From Galaxea fascicularis (Eukaryota; Cnidaria; Anthozoa; Scleractinia; Euphylliidae): a DNA stretch of 64,000 nucleotides. The DNA is taken from positions 10,822,843-10,886,842 of the forward strand of contig OX419346.1 in NCBI GenBank assembly GCA_948470475.1. Direction: 5' to 3'. Of the stretch, positions 9,531-21,800 are shown piece after piece. Numbering within the stretch: the first letter of the stretch is position 1; each line of letters starts with the position of its first letter. Both the position numbers and the translations under genes were made by a program. The notes beneath the pieces are model-generated. The model was not told where the DNA came from, made no database searches, and saw nothing but the letters and a program-made list of their open reading frames with translations.

Positions 9531-12500
9531 TTAACCTCAATCGTTCGGTCTTGCGTTACACTGTAAGGGAAAATTTCAAACCACGGCCTTGCTGTATTGA
9601 CGTAGCGTTATGGAATCCTTAGTTTCAGATTTTCCCGTTAGACCTCACTCTTAGTATACGGTTAATGAAAAGATATTTTTAAGTGGCACCTGATGTTGTT
9701 GTGGTAATTAAGTTGCTTGATAAAAGTAAAGCAGTTTTTCAAAACCCTCAGAAATAAGACTGTGAAATTCATAGCAGAATAAAACTTCTATTTCAGTTCT
9801 GGAAAATATAACCTTATTTATTTATTTTTTTATTGTGGAGAGGGGAGATACGTCATAAGGTATGTCCGATCTACCCAGACAAAATACTCATGCGACGAGG
9901 AAAAGTGATGAACAAAACAAACAAAGATGAACGGCGAGAGAAGGTTCGTCCGAATAAACCCCCCACCCCCACCCCCGGCCCCCTCCTCACACCGGCGTAC
10001 GCCACTGTCTCAGTTTCGAGCATTTCGATTCTGAAACGTTCAGATTGCCGCACTTTCATTTTCAGGTATGTTATTTTTCCGGTTTATACGAAATTGGGAA
10101 ATTAATGATGGATTAATTGGTTGAAGTACGAGGCTACAGATCACAAAAAATTTCAAATTAACATCCTCCGCAGATGTGATTTTCTACATTTTGGGGCCAA
10201 AGTAGCTGGCACAAAGTGGTCTGACAGTCGGCGGAAATCCGCTGGTTCGCAATGCACGTAACGTGCACAAGCCCATGTCCGCGCGCTTGCGGCGGTATGT
10301 GCTGCTGTGGCTTGGAATTTGTGATGCTTACTTGCATCCAATATATATTTCTTCAAGATTGGTAACGAAGCTTTTCTAAGGCAATATCTTTCTGATTTGA
10401 TTGAGGTCACTGGTGACTTTGATATCAGTCACTAAGTTATTATTTGGTCTCTGCTTATGCATGAAGTCACTTGGCCTTGTATCTCTTTCCTTTTAGTTCC
10501 AGAGTTTATTTGCTATTTATTTGTACACGTCCTGATGCCTTTTGCCATTAAATTATAGCAACAGATAATTCTGAATTGTTAATACGTTTTATTTTTTACC
10601 AAATAATTACGTTGTTTACGTATTGGATGTTATTGCGTCCGTCCATGGCCAGATTCGAATGATTCTCAGATTAGCACCACGTCCACGCATCCCAAATAAG
10701 AACCAACACGAAATCAACAATACAAATCCGATCTGAGCCCCTGAATTTTATAGGTTATTTTATTGAGTCATCGTCTCCATTTTATTTGCATTTGATACTG
10801 GCAAAGTGAGTCAGTTTTGTTATATTAAGTCGATACATGAACTCGTGCATGGTCGATATAAACTCAAGAACACGTATGACTGACGTAAAAATGGCTGAGG
10901 AGGTTTCATGATGGGACTTGAGTATAATGTGACTCTTGCAAAGGAAAAACTTTATTACTCGGAAGATTGCTTCTTCTTATATTTAATGATAATTCACAAT
11001 ATGACTGCTGGTGTTCATCATGGATGCATGTATTTTGTCATAAATCATTTCACGGTACTCGACAAACCAAAGTATTACATCTTGTATTTTTGCTTAGAGT
11101 TCTCTGCCTTCTTTTTGTACTAAATAATTTTGCTGTCGCACCTTAAAAATGTTAATTCTTGTTTTGTGCCTGTAATCGCCTTGGCTGCCTTTGTCCCCGA
11201 CAGCGACGAAAATATACATGATTATTGTTTAGTATATTGTCACTGAATAAAACGCGGTAAGACAATATACCATCCCAGTATAAAACATTCTCGACCATCG
11301 AAATGTCGTTAGAACATAATGATGTGTAAACAGAAGTTGTGGACATCTTTCCTCACGAACCGGGTGAGCCCGCGGGTGAGCCCGAAAGCCCAAGGTGATT
11401 CCGAAAGTTTGCCTCTAGATTGAGCAAGTGTGTGATTTTGTACGTCTGGAGGGTTATTTTGGTCAGAAGACTTTTGTTGCGAATAAAGATCTCAAGGCGA
11501 CCTGAGATATTTGACTCCCATTCGTTTCATTGTTATAAAGCAGGGATGCGAAAAGTTTAGTTAGCGCATCATGCTCGAAAAACACCATATTGCTTTTATA
11601 ATTTTTTTTCACAGTACCCTTGATCCCGAAGACGAAGTCACGCAAATTTTCACAAAGGTAATGATTTAAATCAACGAAAAACAGTGTAACCGTATGCTGT
11701 ACTAGACGATGCAATTAAATAGATTCATTCACTTCATGGTCTAAAACAACTGTTCGAACAGGCAACCTAAATTGACACGCAATGATTTCGAAGCATTGAT
11801 CACTTAGTGCAAGGAAGACAGAATGAACCTCAAAATAGACGTGTTAAATTTCAGAATTAGTAAGGATGGACCTCAACACTGGAGACAAAACAATTTTGCA
11901 TTCAAAGTTACTTTAAAAAATAGTTTTCAAACAGGCTGGCTTTTTCTCAATCTTAGCCTCGATAATCGTGACGGAACATGGTAACGAGTGTATGTGAGGC
12001 TTATATATGCTCATACTTTTGATTCGATATTGCCGAACTCTTTAAAAGTATACCATAAATACAAAAGACCAGCTGATCTGCTGCAGTTGAACAATCTAGA
12101 AAATGACACTTCGTACGCGTATTAAATGTACAGCATCACTCTTTAAGCCTGAGGTTTAAATATGCTCACTTCTCTTAATTTAATATTGCAGAACTCTTAA
12201 AAGTAAAGTGGTTGATTCTACGCAACAAGGGCTGCTCTTTGTAATTAAAAGTTCCCATCTGTTTGATCACTTTTCTAGGTATGATTTGAGTACATTTTGA
12301 ATCGCTGTATGATTGGACTGATTCTCAGTTGTGCTCAAAGCGCAGATGGAGGGAGCAGGCGCCGTGCACAATTCTGCAACGAGGGGAAGCGAAGGTGGGG
12401 GGGGGGGGGGTTGGCACTAGACGTATTTTTTGGTGTTATAAGTTAGTTTAGCTAAAGCCTGACGTAAAGTTACAACGTAAAAGTAGATTCATGGAAAGGA

Positions 12501-13376
12501 GGTTGCGAATGCAAGTGATAGACCCCTTTACTGTGTAAAATCATACAGGCATGCCCGTTTCTTTAGTTTTGCCTTACTCACGACCATATGAATCAACTTC
12601 AAATAAAAACATCGAGGGCTGTAGTTATACTCAGAAATAGTTAGGTTTTGTTGTCTTTCATCACATAACTGATTAATGATTAATTTCATTTTTCCATTTT
12701 CCATTTTCCATACTTTTAAGCATGTGATGTAACAACTTTATTGACCAGAAACTTATAAAACGCACTAGCTATGCATTAGTTCGCACTCGATGCAGATCGT
12801 CTCTGATTTGAGAGACGTTCAGTTTATTACACTGGAAATCTTACCCGACGAGCTTTGAAGAAAAATTTGAAGAAAAAAAAGTCGACTCTGTGCGCACGCT
12901 GGCAGTCTGCCTGCAGGTTTTCTGGTACGACGTACGATGGTCTGCAAATGATCAAGCCTCGCCCGCAGGAGGCTGTAGTGGCTCAATGCCAGAACAGTCC
13001 CTCAACTCGAACTCGAATGGAATAAACGAAAGAAATATTTACACACGCATCAAGAAGTTGAAGCTTAAAGGGAGCGACCTTGGCGTTGAATTGTTGGGAG
13101 TGACGTCTATATCACCAACTTTGTTTTTATAAAACGATTAATTTTTACAAACCGCGTCCTGCAAGTTTTGTTTGGAGTCGAAATAGCTTCAAAAAACTTT
13201 CAGGTTCTCTTCTGGAAAGTAGAATGGAAGGTTTCCTCCCTTCCTTTCTTCACCCTACCAAACCTCTCATCTGCCAGACAAGCTTGACACTCGATCGATG
13301 GTTGGTGTGGCAGTGTGGCAGTGTGGCTTGACCAGGCTGATGTGTTTCATGGTGTCTCTCAAATGTGTCTCTTTCA
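9531..13376. other. Intergenic region, nothing recognised
   Basis: No reading frame longer than about 90 codons and none with a recognisable domain. There is a C-rich tract at 9959-9985 and a G-run of about 14 at 12397-12410. Non-coding first exons of the SLC7 gene (minus strand) may lie here but cannot be identified from sequence alone. Confidence 0.5.
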
Positions 13377-13582
13377 TTAACCCTTTAACTCTTAGAAGTG
13401 ATTAGCATGCGTGTAACTTGTCTTAAATACATTGTCCAGCAGACAATTGTTGAAAATAGACAAATCAGTTATCAGCCAGGGGATGTTATCTTGATAAAGC
13501 CCCTCTTAACTAATATACAAGGAACTGTAATAGCAGCTAGAAAGGAGAATTACTAATCAGATCTTGGGAATTCAAGGGTTAA
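13377..13582. mobile_element. piggyBac-type MITE (TTAA ... TTAA)
   Basis: TTAACCCTTTAACTCTTAGA at the left and TTCAAGGGTTAA at the right give imperfect inverted ends beginning CCCTT inside TTAA duplications. This fits the very abundant anthozoan MITE type of about 200 bp. No coding content. It lies 330 bp upstream of the full piggyBac element, whose ends also begin CCCTT, but the subterminal sequences differ. Confidence 0.75.
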
Positions 13583-13909
13583 ACAACGCTTCAACGTGTT
13601 CCAAACGTTCAAGGAATTTGTTGCCCGCTAAGGGGAGATTAATCAGCTTACTTACAGGTTGTGCGCGGCCTCTTAGTGTCTTTCCGTTCCGCCTTCATGT
13701 ATGTACATCAGGAAAATTCTATCTATGCAGACACAACAGTGACACAATATGTTAGTTATTCAGAACAACTGTATTTATTTATGCTTCGACATATCAAACT
13801 GACTACAAACTGGTCTCAGACAGCACCCTCTTTGAGGCCAAACTGTTGGGATCCGGAAAGGTAAAGAATCCACTGGGCGAGGCACTATTAATGAATTGAG
13901 GAGTGCTTC

Positions 13910-16482
13910 TTAACCCTTAACATACTAGCTGGACACATGTGTCCAGATAAATACAGCCTAACTTACGGTGAGCCCCAAGTTCATTTCTTAGGGCCTGGAA
14001 ACTAATAGTTTGTTTTGGGATAGCTTACACAAAGTATTTTTCTGAAAGATCATAGATTTGGTCGAGTTTGGATCGTTTTGAAGGAAATTATCGAGGTTTT
14101 TTTGCTAGCACATTGTTTACGTGCGCGATTTAAAAATGGCGGCTGCTAGAAATGATGCTTCGTTAGATTCTGACCCCAGAAATGGTCGAAGCGGCGTAAA
14201 TATTCAGTTCGTTGATGAAGACGAGTTGCCTCTGGCACATTTTACGGAGCACCGAGTCTCTGAGGACGAGTTTTACTCAGATGAGTCGCGATCCAGCCAA
14301 GAGGATTCTGACGAACGCACATCTGACGAGGAAACGGACGAGGAAATGGATGAGGATGTGGAGGAAAGCGACTGGTCTGAGGAAATCAATCGTAGGGAAG
14401 ATGTAGAATTTCAAGAAGAGGTTGGAATAAATGTTGATTATGAAAACCTTCGATCTTGCCTGGATTTCTTTTCACTGTTCTTCACTGAAGAGGTATGGCA
14501 GTTGCTTGTTGAACAAACTAATTTATATGCAGAACAGAAAAGGGGGCCTGAAGAACATTCTGTGTGGTATCCGGTCACTTTAGATGAAATGAAGGCTTGG
14601 GTCAGCCTGTATCTAAACATGGGTTTAGTCACTAAACCAAACCTTAGCTCCTATTGGAGCACAGATCCTTCTCTAAATTCTCCTTTTTTCCCTAGCATAA
14701 TGCCCAGGGATAGGTTCCTCCAGATTTTGCGATACTTGCACTTTGCAGACAACACCCAGGCACCCAGGGCTGACTCAGCTGATTACAATAAGTTGTACAA
14801 GATTCAGCCATTCCTTGACTTGGTAATACCTAGGTTTCAGCAAGTGTATAAGCCTAACAGGCAGCTTGCCATTGATGAAACTTTGATCAAGTTCAAAGGA
14901 AAAGTGCACTTCCGACAGTTCATTCCAATAAAGCCGGGGAGATTTGGAATCAAGACCTTTACTCTTGCAGAATCCAGTAGTGGCTATTTGTTGAACAGCA
15001 AGGTTTATACTGGTAAGGAAGGTAATGCAGTCCAGAGAGATTTGGGTAGAAGAGCAGTTATGTCAGTCATTGAACCCTATTTAGACAAGGGATATTATGT
15101 GTTCATGGACAACTTCTACACTTCAGTGGCTTTGTTCGAGGAACTTGAAGAAAGAAAAACTCTTGCATGTGGGACAGTTAGATCCAACAGGTCAGGCCTA
15201 CCAAGAGAAATTTGTGGTGCTAAAGAAAGGAAAGTCAAACAGCTCAAAAGGGGGGACAGTTTGTTTAGGCAAAAGGGAAACGTGACATGTGTGACATGGC
15301 GTGACCGAAAACCAGTCAGTGTTTTGGCTACCATTCCCACAAGTGAAACTGACCACAGCATTGTCCAGCGCTCTGTTAAAGTCAATGGGAATTGGGAAAA
15401 GAAGGACTTCTCTCGGCCAGGTGTAATTGACCTCTATAACGCCTATATGGGTGGAGTAGATTTGTCAGACCAAAGGGCTGTTGCATATGCCCGACTCATG
15501 AGGGGAGTGGTGTGGTATTACAAGGTGTTTTTCTACATGATAGAAGTGTGTATGTCAAATGCACACATTTTGCATTGTAAATCCCCTGAACATACCAGTA
15601 TCAGCAGTCTTGAGTTCAGGAAGTCAGTGCTTAAGACATTAGTTGAAGGCAAATGCTTCAGGAGAGACACAGGATTGCATCAGATCCCAGTTGCTATCCC
15701 TGACATCAGGTTCAACCGTGACCATTTCCATCACCTTATAAGTCATGACACTAGATCCACATGTAAGGTCCACATTCAAGAAGTGAAGACTGTATACACC
15801 TGTGCTGTTTGTGGAGTTAGAATGTGTCCTGACCCTTGTTTTAAGAGGTACCACACATTACAGACCTATTACTTTGACGACGACCGTTACAATGGGCCCA
15901 GACGACTCAAGGAAGGAGTAGGGAGGCCGTTGCAGAGGGGCAGAAGGAGATCACTGCGAAATTAGACTTTGTTAGAGGCTGTTGATGAGTGCTCAAATGA
16001 AATGTACAAAATATTACATACTATGAATGAGTTGATTGAGTTTTACTGCAACTGTTTCACTTGTCAAAATTTTGAAAATTTATCTTTCCAGAGGCAACCT
16101 TGCAGCTTATATAAGTACTGATTTGTAAACTGTTTACTAGACAGACACCTTTGCAGTCTTTTATCTTTTGAATTCTACCTTGTGAGAGATCATTTGTTAC
16201 AATAAGATGGATATTGATGGAATTTTTCTCTTCTTAACAATTGATATTTTATTGTCTTTTGAAAATTTGCATAATTATGCAAATTATGCACGGATGATAT
16301 CACGTGTTTTCATATATCCCATAATTTGTTAATCTTATAAGAACAAGAATTTTATGCTCTTTATAAATATATATGGTGTTATGAGGTTTCTGTGTAATGT
16401 CTTTGCTTGGCAAGCATTATTAGTCGTAGGGCTTGTATTTTCTTAAAAAAAACCCACCCCCCCTTAGTATGCAAAGGGTTAA
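13910..16482 (+). mobile_element. Complete piggyBac transposon (2.6 kb)
   Basis: TTAA lies at both edges (13910-13913 and 16479-16482). Immediately inside are inverted ends CCCTTAACATACTA (left) and CCCTTTGCATACTA (right, reverse complement), 12 of 14 matching. An 18-bp perfect palindrome CTGGACACATGTGTCCAG follows at 13929-13946, the kind of subterminal motif a transposase could bind. It encloses one uninterrupted transposase gene. Matching TTAA, paired ends and an open frame indicate a recent insertion and a possibly autonomous copy. Confidence 0.85.
14136..15965 (+). CDS. piggyBac transposase (PGBD4-like), apparently intact
   Basis: Single-exon ORF of 609 codons from ATG (context AAAAATGGCGG); the frame is open five codons further upstream but without another ATG. 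The N-terminus is strongly acidic (runs of DEE/SDE, residues about 40-95), as in piggyBac proteins. The DDE_Tnp_1_7 catalytic core follows. The aspartates are seen as D247 (LAIDETLIKF), D325 (VFMDNFYTS), D442 and D445 (GGVDLSDQ). The 78-residue spacing of the first two equals that of the well-studied cabbage-looper transposase. A C-terminal cysteine-rich domain (YTCAVCGVRMCPDPCFKRYH, about residues 550-570) should bind the subterminal DNA. No stop or frameshift. It catalyses cut-and-paste transposition at TTAA in the nucleus. Confidence 0.93.
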   Translation: MAAARNDASLDSDPRNGRSGVNIQFVDEDELPLAHFTEHRVSEDEFYSDESRSSQEDSDERTSDEETDEEMDEDVEESDWSEEINRREDVEFQEEVGINVDYENLRSCLDFFSLFFTEEVWQLLVEQTNLYAEQKRGPEEHSVWYPVTLDEMKAWVSLYLNMGLVTKPNLSSYWSTDPSLNSPFFPSIMPRDRFLQILRYLHFADNTQAPRADSADYNKLYKIQPFLDLVIPRFQQVYKPNRQLAIDETLIKFKGKVHFRQFIPIKPGRFGIKTFTLAESSSGYLLNSKVYTGKEGNAVQRDLGRRAVMSVIEPYLDKGYYVFMDNFYTSVALFEELEERKTLACGTVRSNRSGLPREICGAKERKVKQLKRGDSLFRQKGNVTCVTWRDRKPVSVLATIPTSETDHSIVQRSVKVNGNWEKKDFSRPGVIDLYNAYMGGVDLSDQRAVAYARLMRGVVWYYKVFFYMIEVCMSNAHILHCKSPEHTSISSLEFRKSVLKTLVEGKCFRRDTGLHQIPVAIPDIRFNRDHFHHLISHDTRSTCKVHIQEVKTVYTCAVCGVRMCPDPCFKRYHTLQTYYFDDDRYNGPRRLKEGVGRPLQRGRRRSLRN

Positions 16483-18897
16483 ATCGCATTGCTGCTGATC
16501 GGATAGTGCTGGACTTGTAAGAGTTTTATCCGGTTAAAACCGGTTTAACATTCTGTCTGATGCGCCTCATTGTTAAACTATTACAGAGGTGTACATAAAG
16601 TTGCCTTGCTGATTTTGAAATAATCTGAAGGTGCTCGAACACACCAGTTAAAAACCAAATCATGACTGAGCTGAATATATCCCGATTTCCCTTTGTCGTT
16701 CAAAAGTGCACCCCGACGCGCTAAGAGGCTCAATTGTGTGGCGTGGATGCCTTTGTCTATCGGCGATCTACCGTCGAGTGAGTTATATTAGTTACTTCGT
16801 GGATTGCAGTAGATAGTAGCCAGGCATCAGTGGAAGAATGTCAGTAATTTACTTCAAGTGATTCCACAAAAATCATGTTATTTCGTTGTATTGAAAGTGC
16901 GTGCCGGAGTACTAAACTGACATTCCAGATAGTTTCTGAAATAACTGTTAATAGATAACACGACGACCGCAAAAGCCGAGCCCGACCCAGCGGTTAAAAA
17001 GAGATTAAACATATTTCGCAAGTGTAGATTTTAGTTCCTCAATGGGATTAGTCGCGGAGAAAAACACGATACATAAATCAGGTACGTAATCGGGAATCGT
17101 GACTTATGTGGTGGTTTAGTAATCATTTGGTGGACATGTACTTTGACTACATTTTCTGGATCCCCGGGTATAGACCCTTGGGTGTATGCAATACTGGTTG
17201 ATTTAAACCGGCTCTGTTGGTTTGCAAGCCCAAATGGAGCACCCCAGGGGAGACACGTCACGGTGATGGGTGACGCTATTTTTTGTAAGCGACCATTTGG
17301 TTAAATTTCATGGTCAAACTACCCAGTCCCAAGTCATGTAGAACTTATTGGTGATTGCCTTGGACAAAACAATGCTTCTTGGTGTTTAAGTGAATGCAGA
17401 GAAATCCACTGGCCACCGTTGATTGAAACCATACCTTACGTGACAATACATGAAAGGGGAACCTTCCAAGCGAAACTGGAAATATATAGCTCTTGCAATA
17501 ATCGAGCAACCTTTGTAAAGGTCATCACGCCTGCTAAGAACCAATTAGCGCTATGTGTATATGAGAGAATCAGTCATCATTGATTGACGTTGGAGCCCAA
17601 ATATCACAATTATCGATGAACCATAAAAAGAAGGTACTTTTAAACATTTCATATCATTGATTCAGGGTTCAGTACGGACATTAATATTGCGTGCACTGTG
17701 ATTATACTGAAGAAACTAAAAATGGAAAATAAATAGAAAAGGTTCGCTTCTGAGATGACTGACGTAATGAACATGTATTAGAGCAAGAATAAAACACAAG
17801 CACAATTTTACTCCATGGTCGGAGAAAAATAATAGACCAACACGTGGGCACTCTAGGAGAGTGAAAGACAGAATTGTCATTTCTATTTTGGTGACATTGA
17901 TTTTATTGCGACCTTGCGGTTGGCCACTGAAAAGTCACATGCATGACATATGGTGAAAAGATTTTGTCACTTTGAATTAAAACAGTTCGGCTTCAAATGC
18001 AAAATGCTGTGTGATGTATCACCTTTTAAGGTTTTCTGAATACAGTAATTCTGAGGTGGAAAAATCCCTTGCGTGTTCACAATGAAAACTCTCGTTTTGC
18101 GTTACCTATGTTAACTATTTCGTGCAATAAAAGCTGTATAAAGAGACACTGTTATATTGTGCTCCGAGTTGGCGAACATGAATTTCGTAACAAAGCGCAA
18201 TAAACACAATGGATTTAATGCCATTCTCGCTAAGGAATAGTCATGGGACCCTTCACAAAACAACTGGTTTTTCCTGTAGGAAATCGAAATGGTCATGCGT
18301 ACAAGTCCGTTTCCTAGTAACAGGTCTTCGCTGACCGGTGTCCCTGCAAAAAGAGCTCCTCACGGTCTCCCCCTGAGTGGACCTGTTCATGCGCCATTGA
18401 ATGGCCGTTGGATTACTTTCTCCCTGCCATATTTACCTGCACTCGTCGGATGTAGTAACCGCCATTTGGTAGTTCTTGGTGACGTTTAGTAGCTTGAGTG
18501 TAGTTATCAAAGTCGTTCGTTATAATAGTGTCGTTTGCTTTCCAGCGACGGTCTTCCTTGTCGAATAACAGTTTGAAAGCCACCGTAGTCTGACGGAAAG
18601 GCAGCTTATGCTGTGATTTGGCCGTGTTGTTTACAGCAATGGACGGCCCTTTCGCTCTCTTTGTTGGCTTAACCTAGCGTTTATCGTTACATTGAACTCG
18701 TGGTAACTCAAGAGGACAGCCATTTTGCGTGGTCGAGACGGGAAACGTTGAAGCTCTTTCAGGATGTGACTTCTACAGAACGGAGCAATGGAATTCGTGA
18801 CGTACTCCGTTTATCATTGTATGGCGCCAATGTGTTGGACAAGATATTCTCTTTAGACTCTTCGCTCTTGACTTCTTCTAACGTTTAGCCAAACGTT
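16483..18897. other. Upstream region and presumed 5' UTR of the WNK gene
   Basis: No coding exon is recognisable up to the WNK start. An in-frame TAG lies 15 bases before the WNK ATG, so the coding start is well bounded. The stretch from about 18480 to 18897 is the likely 5' UTR and core promoter; no clear TATA box stands out. Confidence 0.45.
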
Positions 18898-21800
18898 ATG
18901 GAGAGTCAAGCAGATGAATCTACTCCCAAGGAAGAACCTATAAAACCCCAGAAACATGTACAATTTAATCTTAATGTCGTTGCTGACGATGAATCAAAAT
19001 TCACTGAGCCTGCCTTGCTCGATGGCTCTCAAAAAGCTACAAACAAAGGAGAGAACCGAGAGAAAACTGTTGAATTAGAGGCGGAGGAAAAAGCGGTGGG
19101 TGTCAGCCCAGACGGTCGATTTCTCAAGTTCGACATTGAAGTTGGCCGAGGTTCGTTCAAGACGGTTTATAAAGGTTTGGACACGGAGACCGGGGTAGCT
19201 GTGGCATGGTGTGAACTTCAGGTTAGTTTCCTTCAGTCATTGTGAATTCGCGTTTTTCGTCACTGTGCCACAGGAAACTTTGCGACTTGTAAGTGCTCAT
19301 CATAAAGTTTAGAGGTACATTTTTCTGTTCTAATTCTTCTGTTCCAGGATAAATATTCAAAAGCGGAGAGAGCAAGGTTCAAAGAAGAAGCCGAAATGCT
19401 AAAGCAATTACAACACCCGAACATTGTAAAATTCCACGACTCGTGGGAAACGAGACTTCCCAATAAAGACAAGAAAAGGGTCATTTTAGTGACCGAACTT
19501 ATGACTTCAGGGACATTGAAAACGTAAGTTTTTTTATTCTACTGTTTGTTGCGGCTCATCACAGTGCCACGACTTCATACGAAATGTGAATGTAAATTGA
19601 ATGGAAAGGAGACAGGAAATTGGGAAATGCGAAAAGTTCCCTTAATTTTGAATGCATAGACAAACAGATACTCGTTGTTTTGTTATGCTCACTAAATTTT
19701 TGCCCAAACGTTTAATACCATTTCAATTTATAGCGAAGTAGTGCGTAATTTCTCTCGTATTCAATGCGTTGTTTCATGCTTGTTCGTAGCTGGTTTCCGG
19801 AGTACTTCTTTTCCGATCTACCGTCGCACTCATTCTCGAGAAGTTTCAGACTTCTCCAGTTTTCTTTGAATTTTGCTCGATTTAGTGAATTTTTAATAGT
19901 TAACGTCTTCTATAAATGTTTTATTCTTCGTTTTTCGAGATGACTTGTTTTTCTCTTAGCAGAAAAACAACTTTGTTTCACCCTTTGCGAGGCTATTATA
20001 GAGCGTAAACTTCCAGCAGCGAAGAATAGTTGTGTGTTTTACCAAATAAGATTCACAACATGCCTCTTTGGTTTGGAGTCTTAAAATACCAGAACAAGGA
20101 TTACGAGGACTATTTCGTTGATAAATCTTGTTCCGTTGTTGTAATATGATTCGTTTCGTTATAGATCCATGTCGCAAGCCTTGTTTTTCTTTCACATGTA
20201 CGACAACCCTCCCCCGAAATCACTCATCTTAAATGTCAGGCAAATTTAACGAAACACAGCAGGCTGAGGCATTTGTGGTTTTAGAGTTGCTATAAGCTGT
20301 CGAATCTTTGACATTCATTCTACCGCAATGATATTATCAAGTTTTTTTAAATACATGCATGTGCACCATGCTTTCGTCACAAGTTCCATCGAAACTTAGG
20401 TCAAACCTTTGAAACAACCGATTTCTTTAAATTTTAGGCAATGGTAGACAATCTTTTGAATCCTTGATTTCTCATTACCGTCTGCAAAGGTTTTGGCGAT
20501 AAATTATTGCACATTATGTTTGTGCAGTGCTGATTTTATCAGTGTTTTAATACCATTACAGTCATTAACTTGTCCGTTCGGATTGAAGTATTTTGTCTTC
20601 TTACCTCTTGTGACAAAATTCAACTGTATGAACAAATCAGTTCATGTTACATAAAATTTTGTGAGTAGAGGAAATAGGTTGCAGCCTTGAAATTGGCTAA
20701 AAAATATAAAGTATGTTTGTTTGCTGATCAAACTAAGGTTAATTGCTTTTTATGGTCAGTGTTTAGGCTGTTCAGCTATGCATTGCATCCCATGTTGAGT
20801 CGCTTCAAGATGTGTGTTGGCAGTTATTCCATGATCTCATTAGGGAAAACCATTTTAGTAAGCTGGCTTTCCAGTACTGTTTAAATTTTGCTGCTGTTTG
20901 AACTGTGGTTTACTTGAAAATGTTCTTTGTTCTCGTGTAGGGATATGCAAGCGGGGTTGTCAATAAGATTTTACCTTTCAAACCATATATTTCTTATTTG
21001 GAAAAAAAAGATTTCCAATTATGGGAGAAGTCCTTACTCCACTGAAAATCAAATGATGGAGGTGTGGTAACTCCCTAAGAAATGATTTTTTCAATGCCTG
21101 GCTGGAGATGTCAACTGATATGGCTAGACCATAGCCAGTTACATTTGTAAGGGTTGTGTGACTTGTTGACTGGTTGGTTCTGAACTTTTGAGGAATATCT
21201 TTGTAGTACTCAGGATTAGGACAAATTAACACTGAAAGTAGTAACTCCTCTTGGAGTCTTTGTTGTCCCATGATTTCAGTGCTGAGTGTTTGCAATTTTA
21301 TATCAACAGCTACTTAAAACGTTTTAAAGGAGTAAAGGAAAAAATTCTAAAGAGCTGGTGTCGGCAGATTCTTAAAGGCTTGCTTTTTCTGCACACAAGG
21401 ACGCCTCCCATTATTCATCGAGACCTCAAGTGTGACAACATTTTCATCAATGGCACAACTGGCCTTGTGAAAATTGGAGACCTTGGACTTGCCACTCTAA
21501 AGAAATCATCATTTGCCAAAAGTGTCATAGGTAAGAAGAGGTGTTTTCAAAGAATGTAATTGTTGAGAAAGAGCATGGAACAAAGTACAGTGTAGTACTG
21601 GTAGGATGTTTTATAATTATTTGTTCTGTAGCTACTTTGTGTTTTGGTAGAGAATGTGTTTATAACACTCTTTATCTGTGTACTGTGTACACAGCTGCAG
21701 ATTCTGTTTCTGTTAGAAAATGTTTTTTATAAGTATGTAAGATCAGTATTCCAACTGTGTGAAGGTTTTTTATTTGGTAGTCCCTCCTGTTATGCTGGCA

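Noticed and set aside
9871..10105. Overlapping ORFs on both strands across a C-rich tract as a 5' exon of the SLC7 gene
   Set aside because: Low complexity, no conserved sequence and no donor that joins in phase with the exon at 7152.
10153..10410. Minus-strand open frame of 85 codons
   Set aside because: No recognisable family, no splice context, composition compatible with chance; not supported as an SLC7 upstream exon.
12397..12410. Poly-G run as a G-quadruplex regulatory site
   Set aside because: A single homopolymer in an intergenic area with no gene start nearby; no functional support.
12890..13132. Plus-strand ORF of 80 codons
   Set aside because: No homology recognisable and no upstream or downstream exon partners.
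14121..14135. GTG codon upstream as the transposase start
   Set aside because: The ATG at 14136 has a good start context and eukaryotic genes rarely use GTG.
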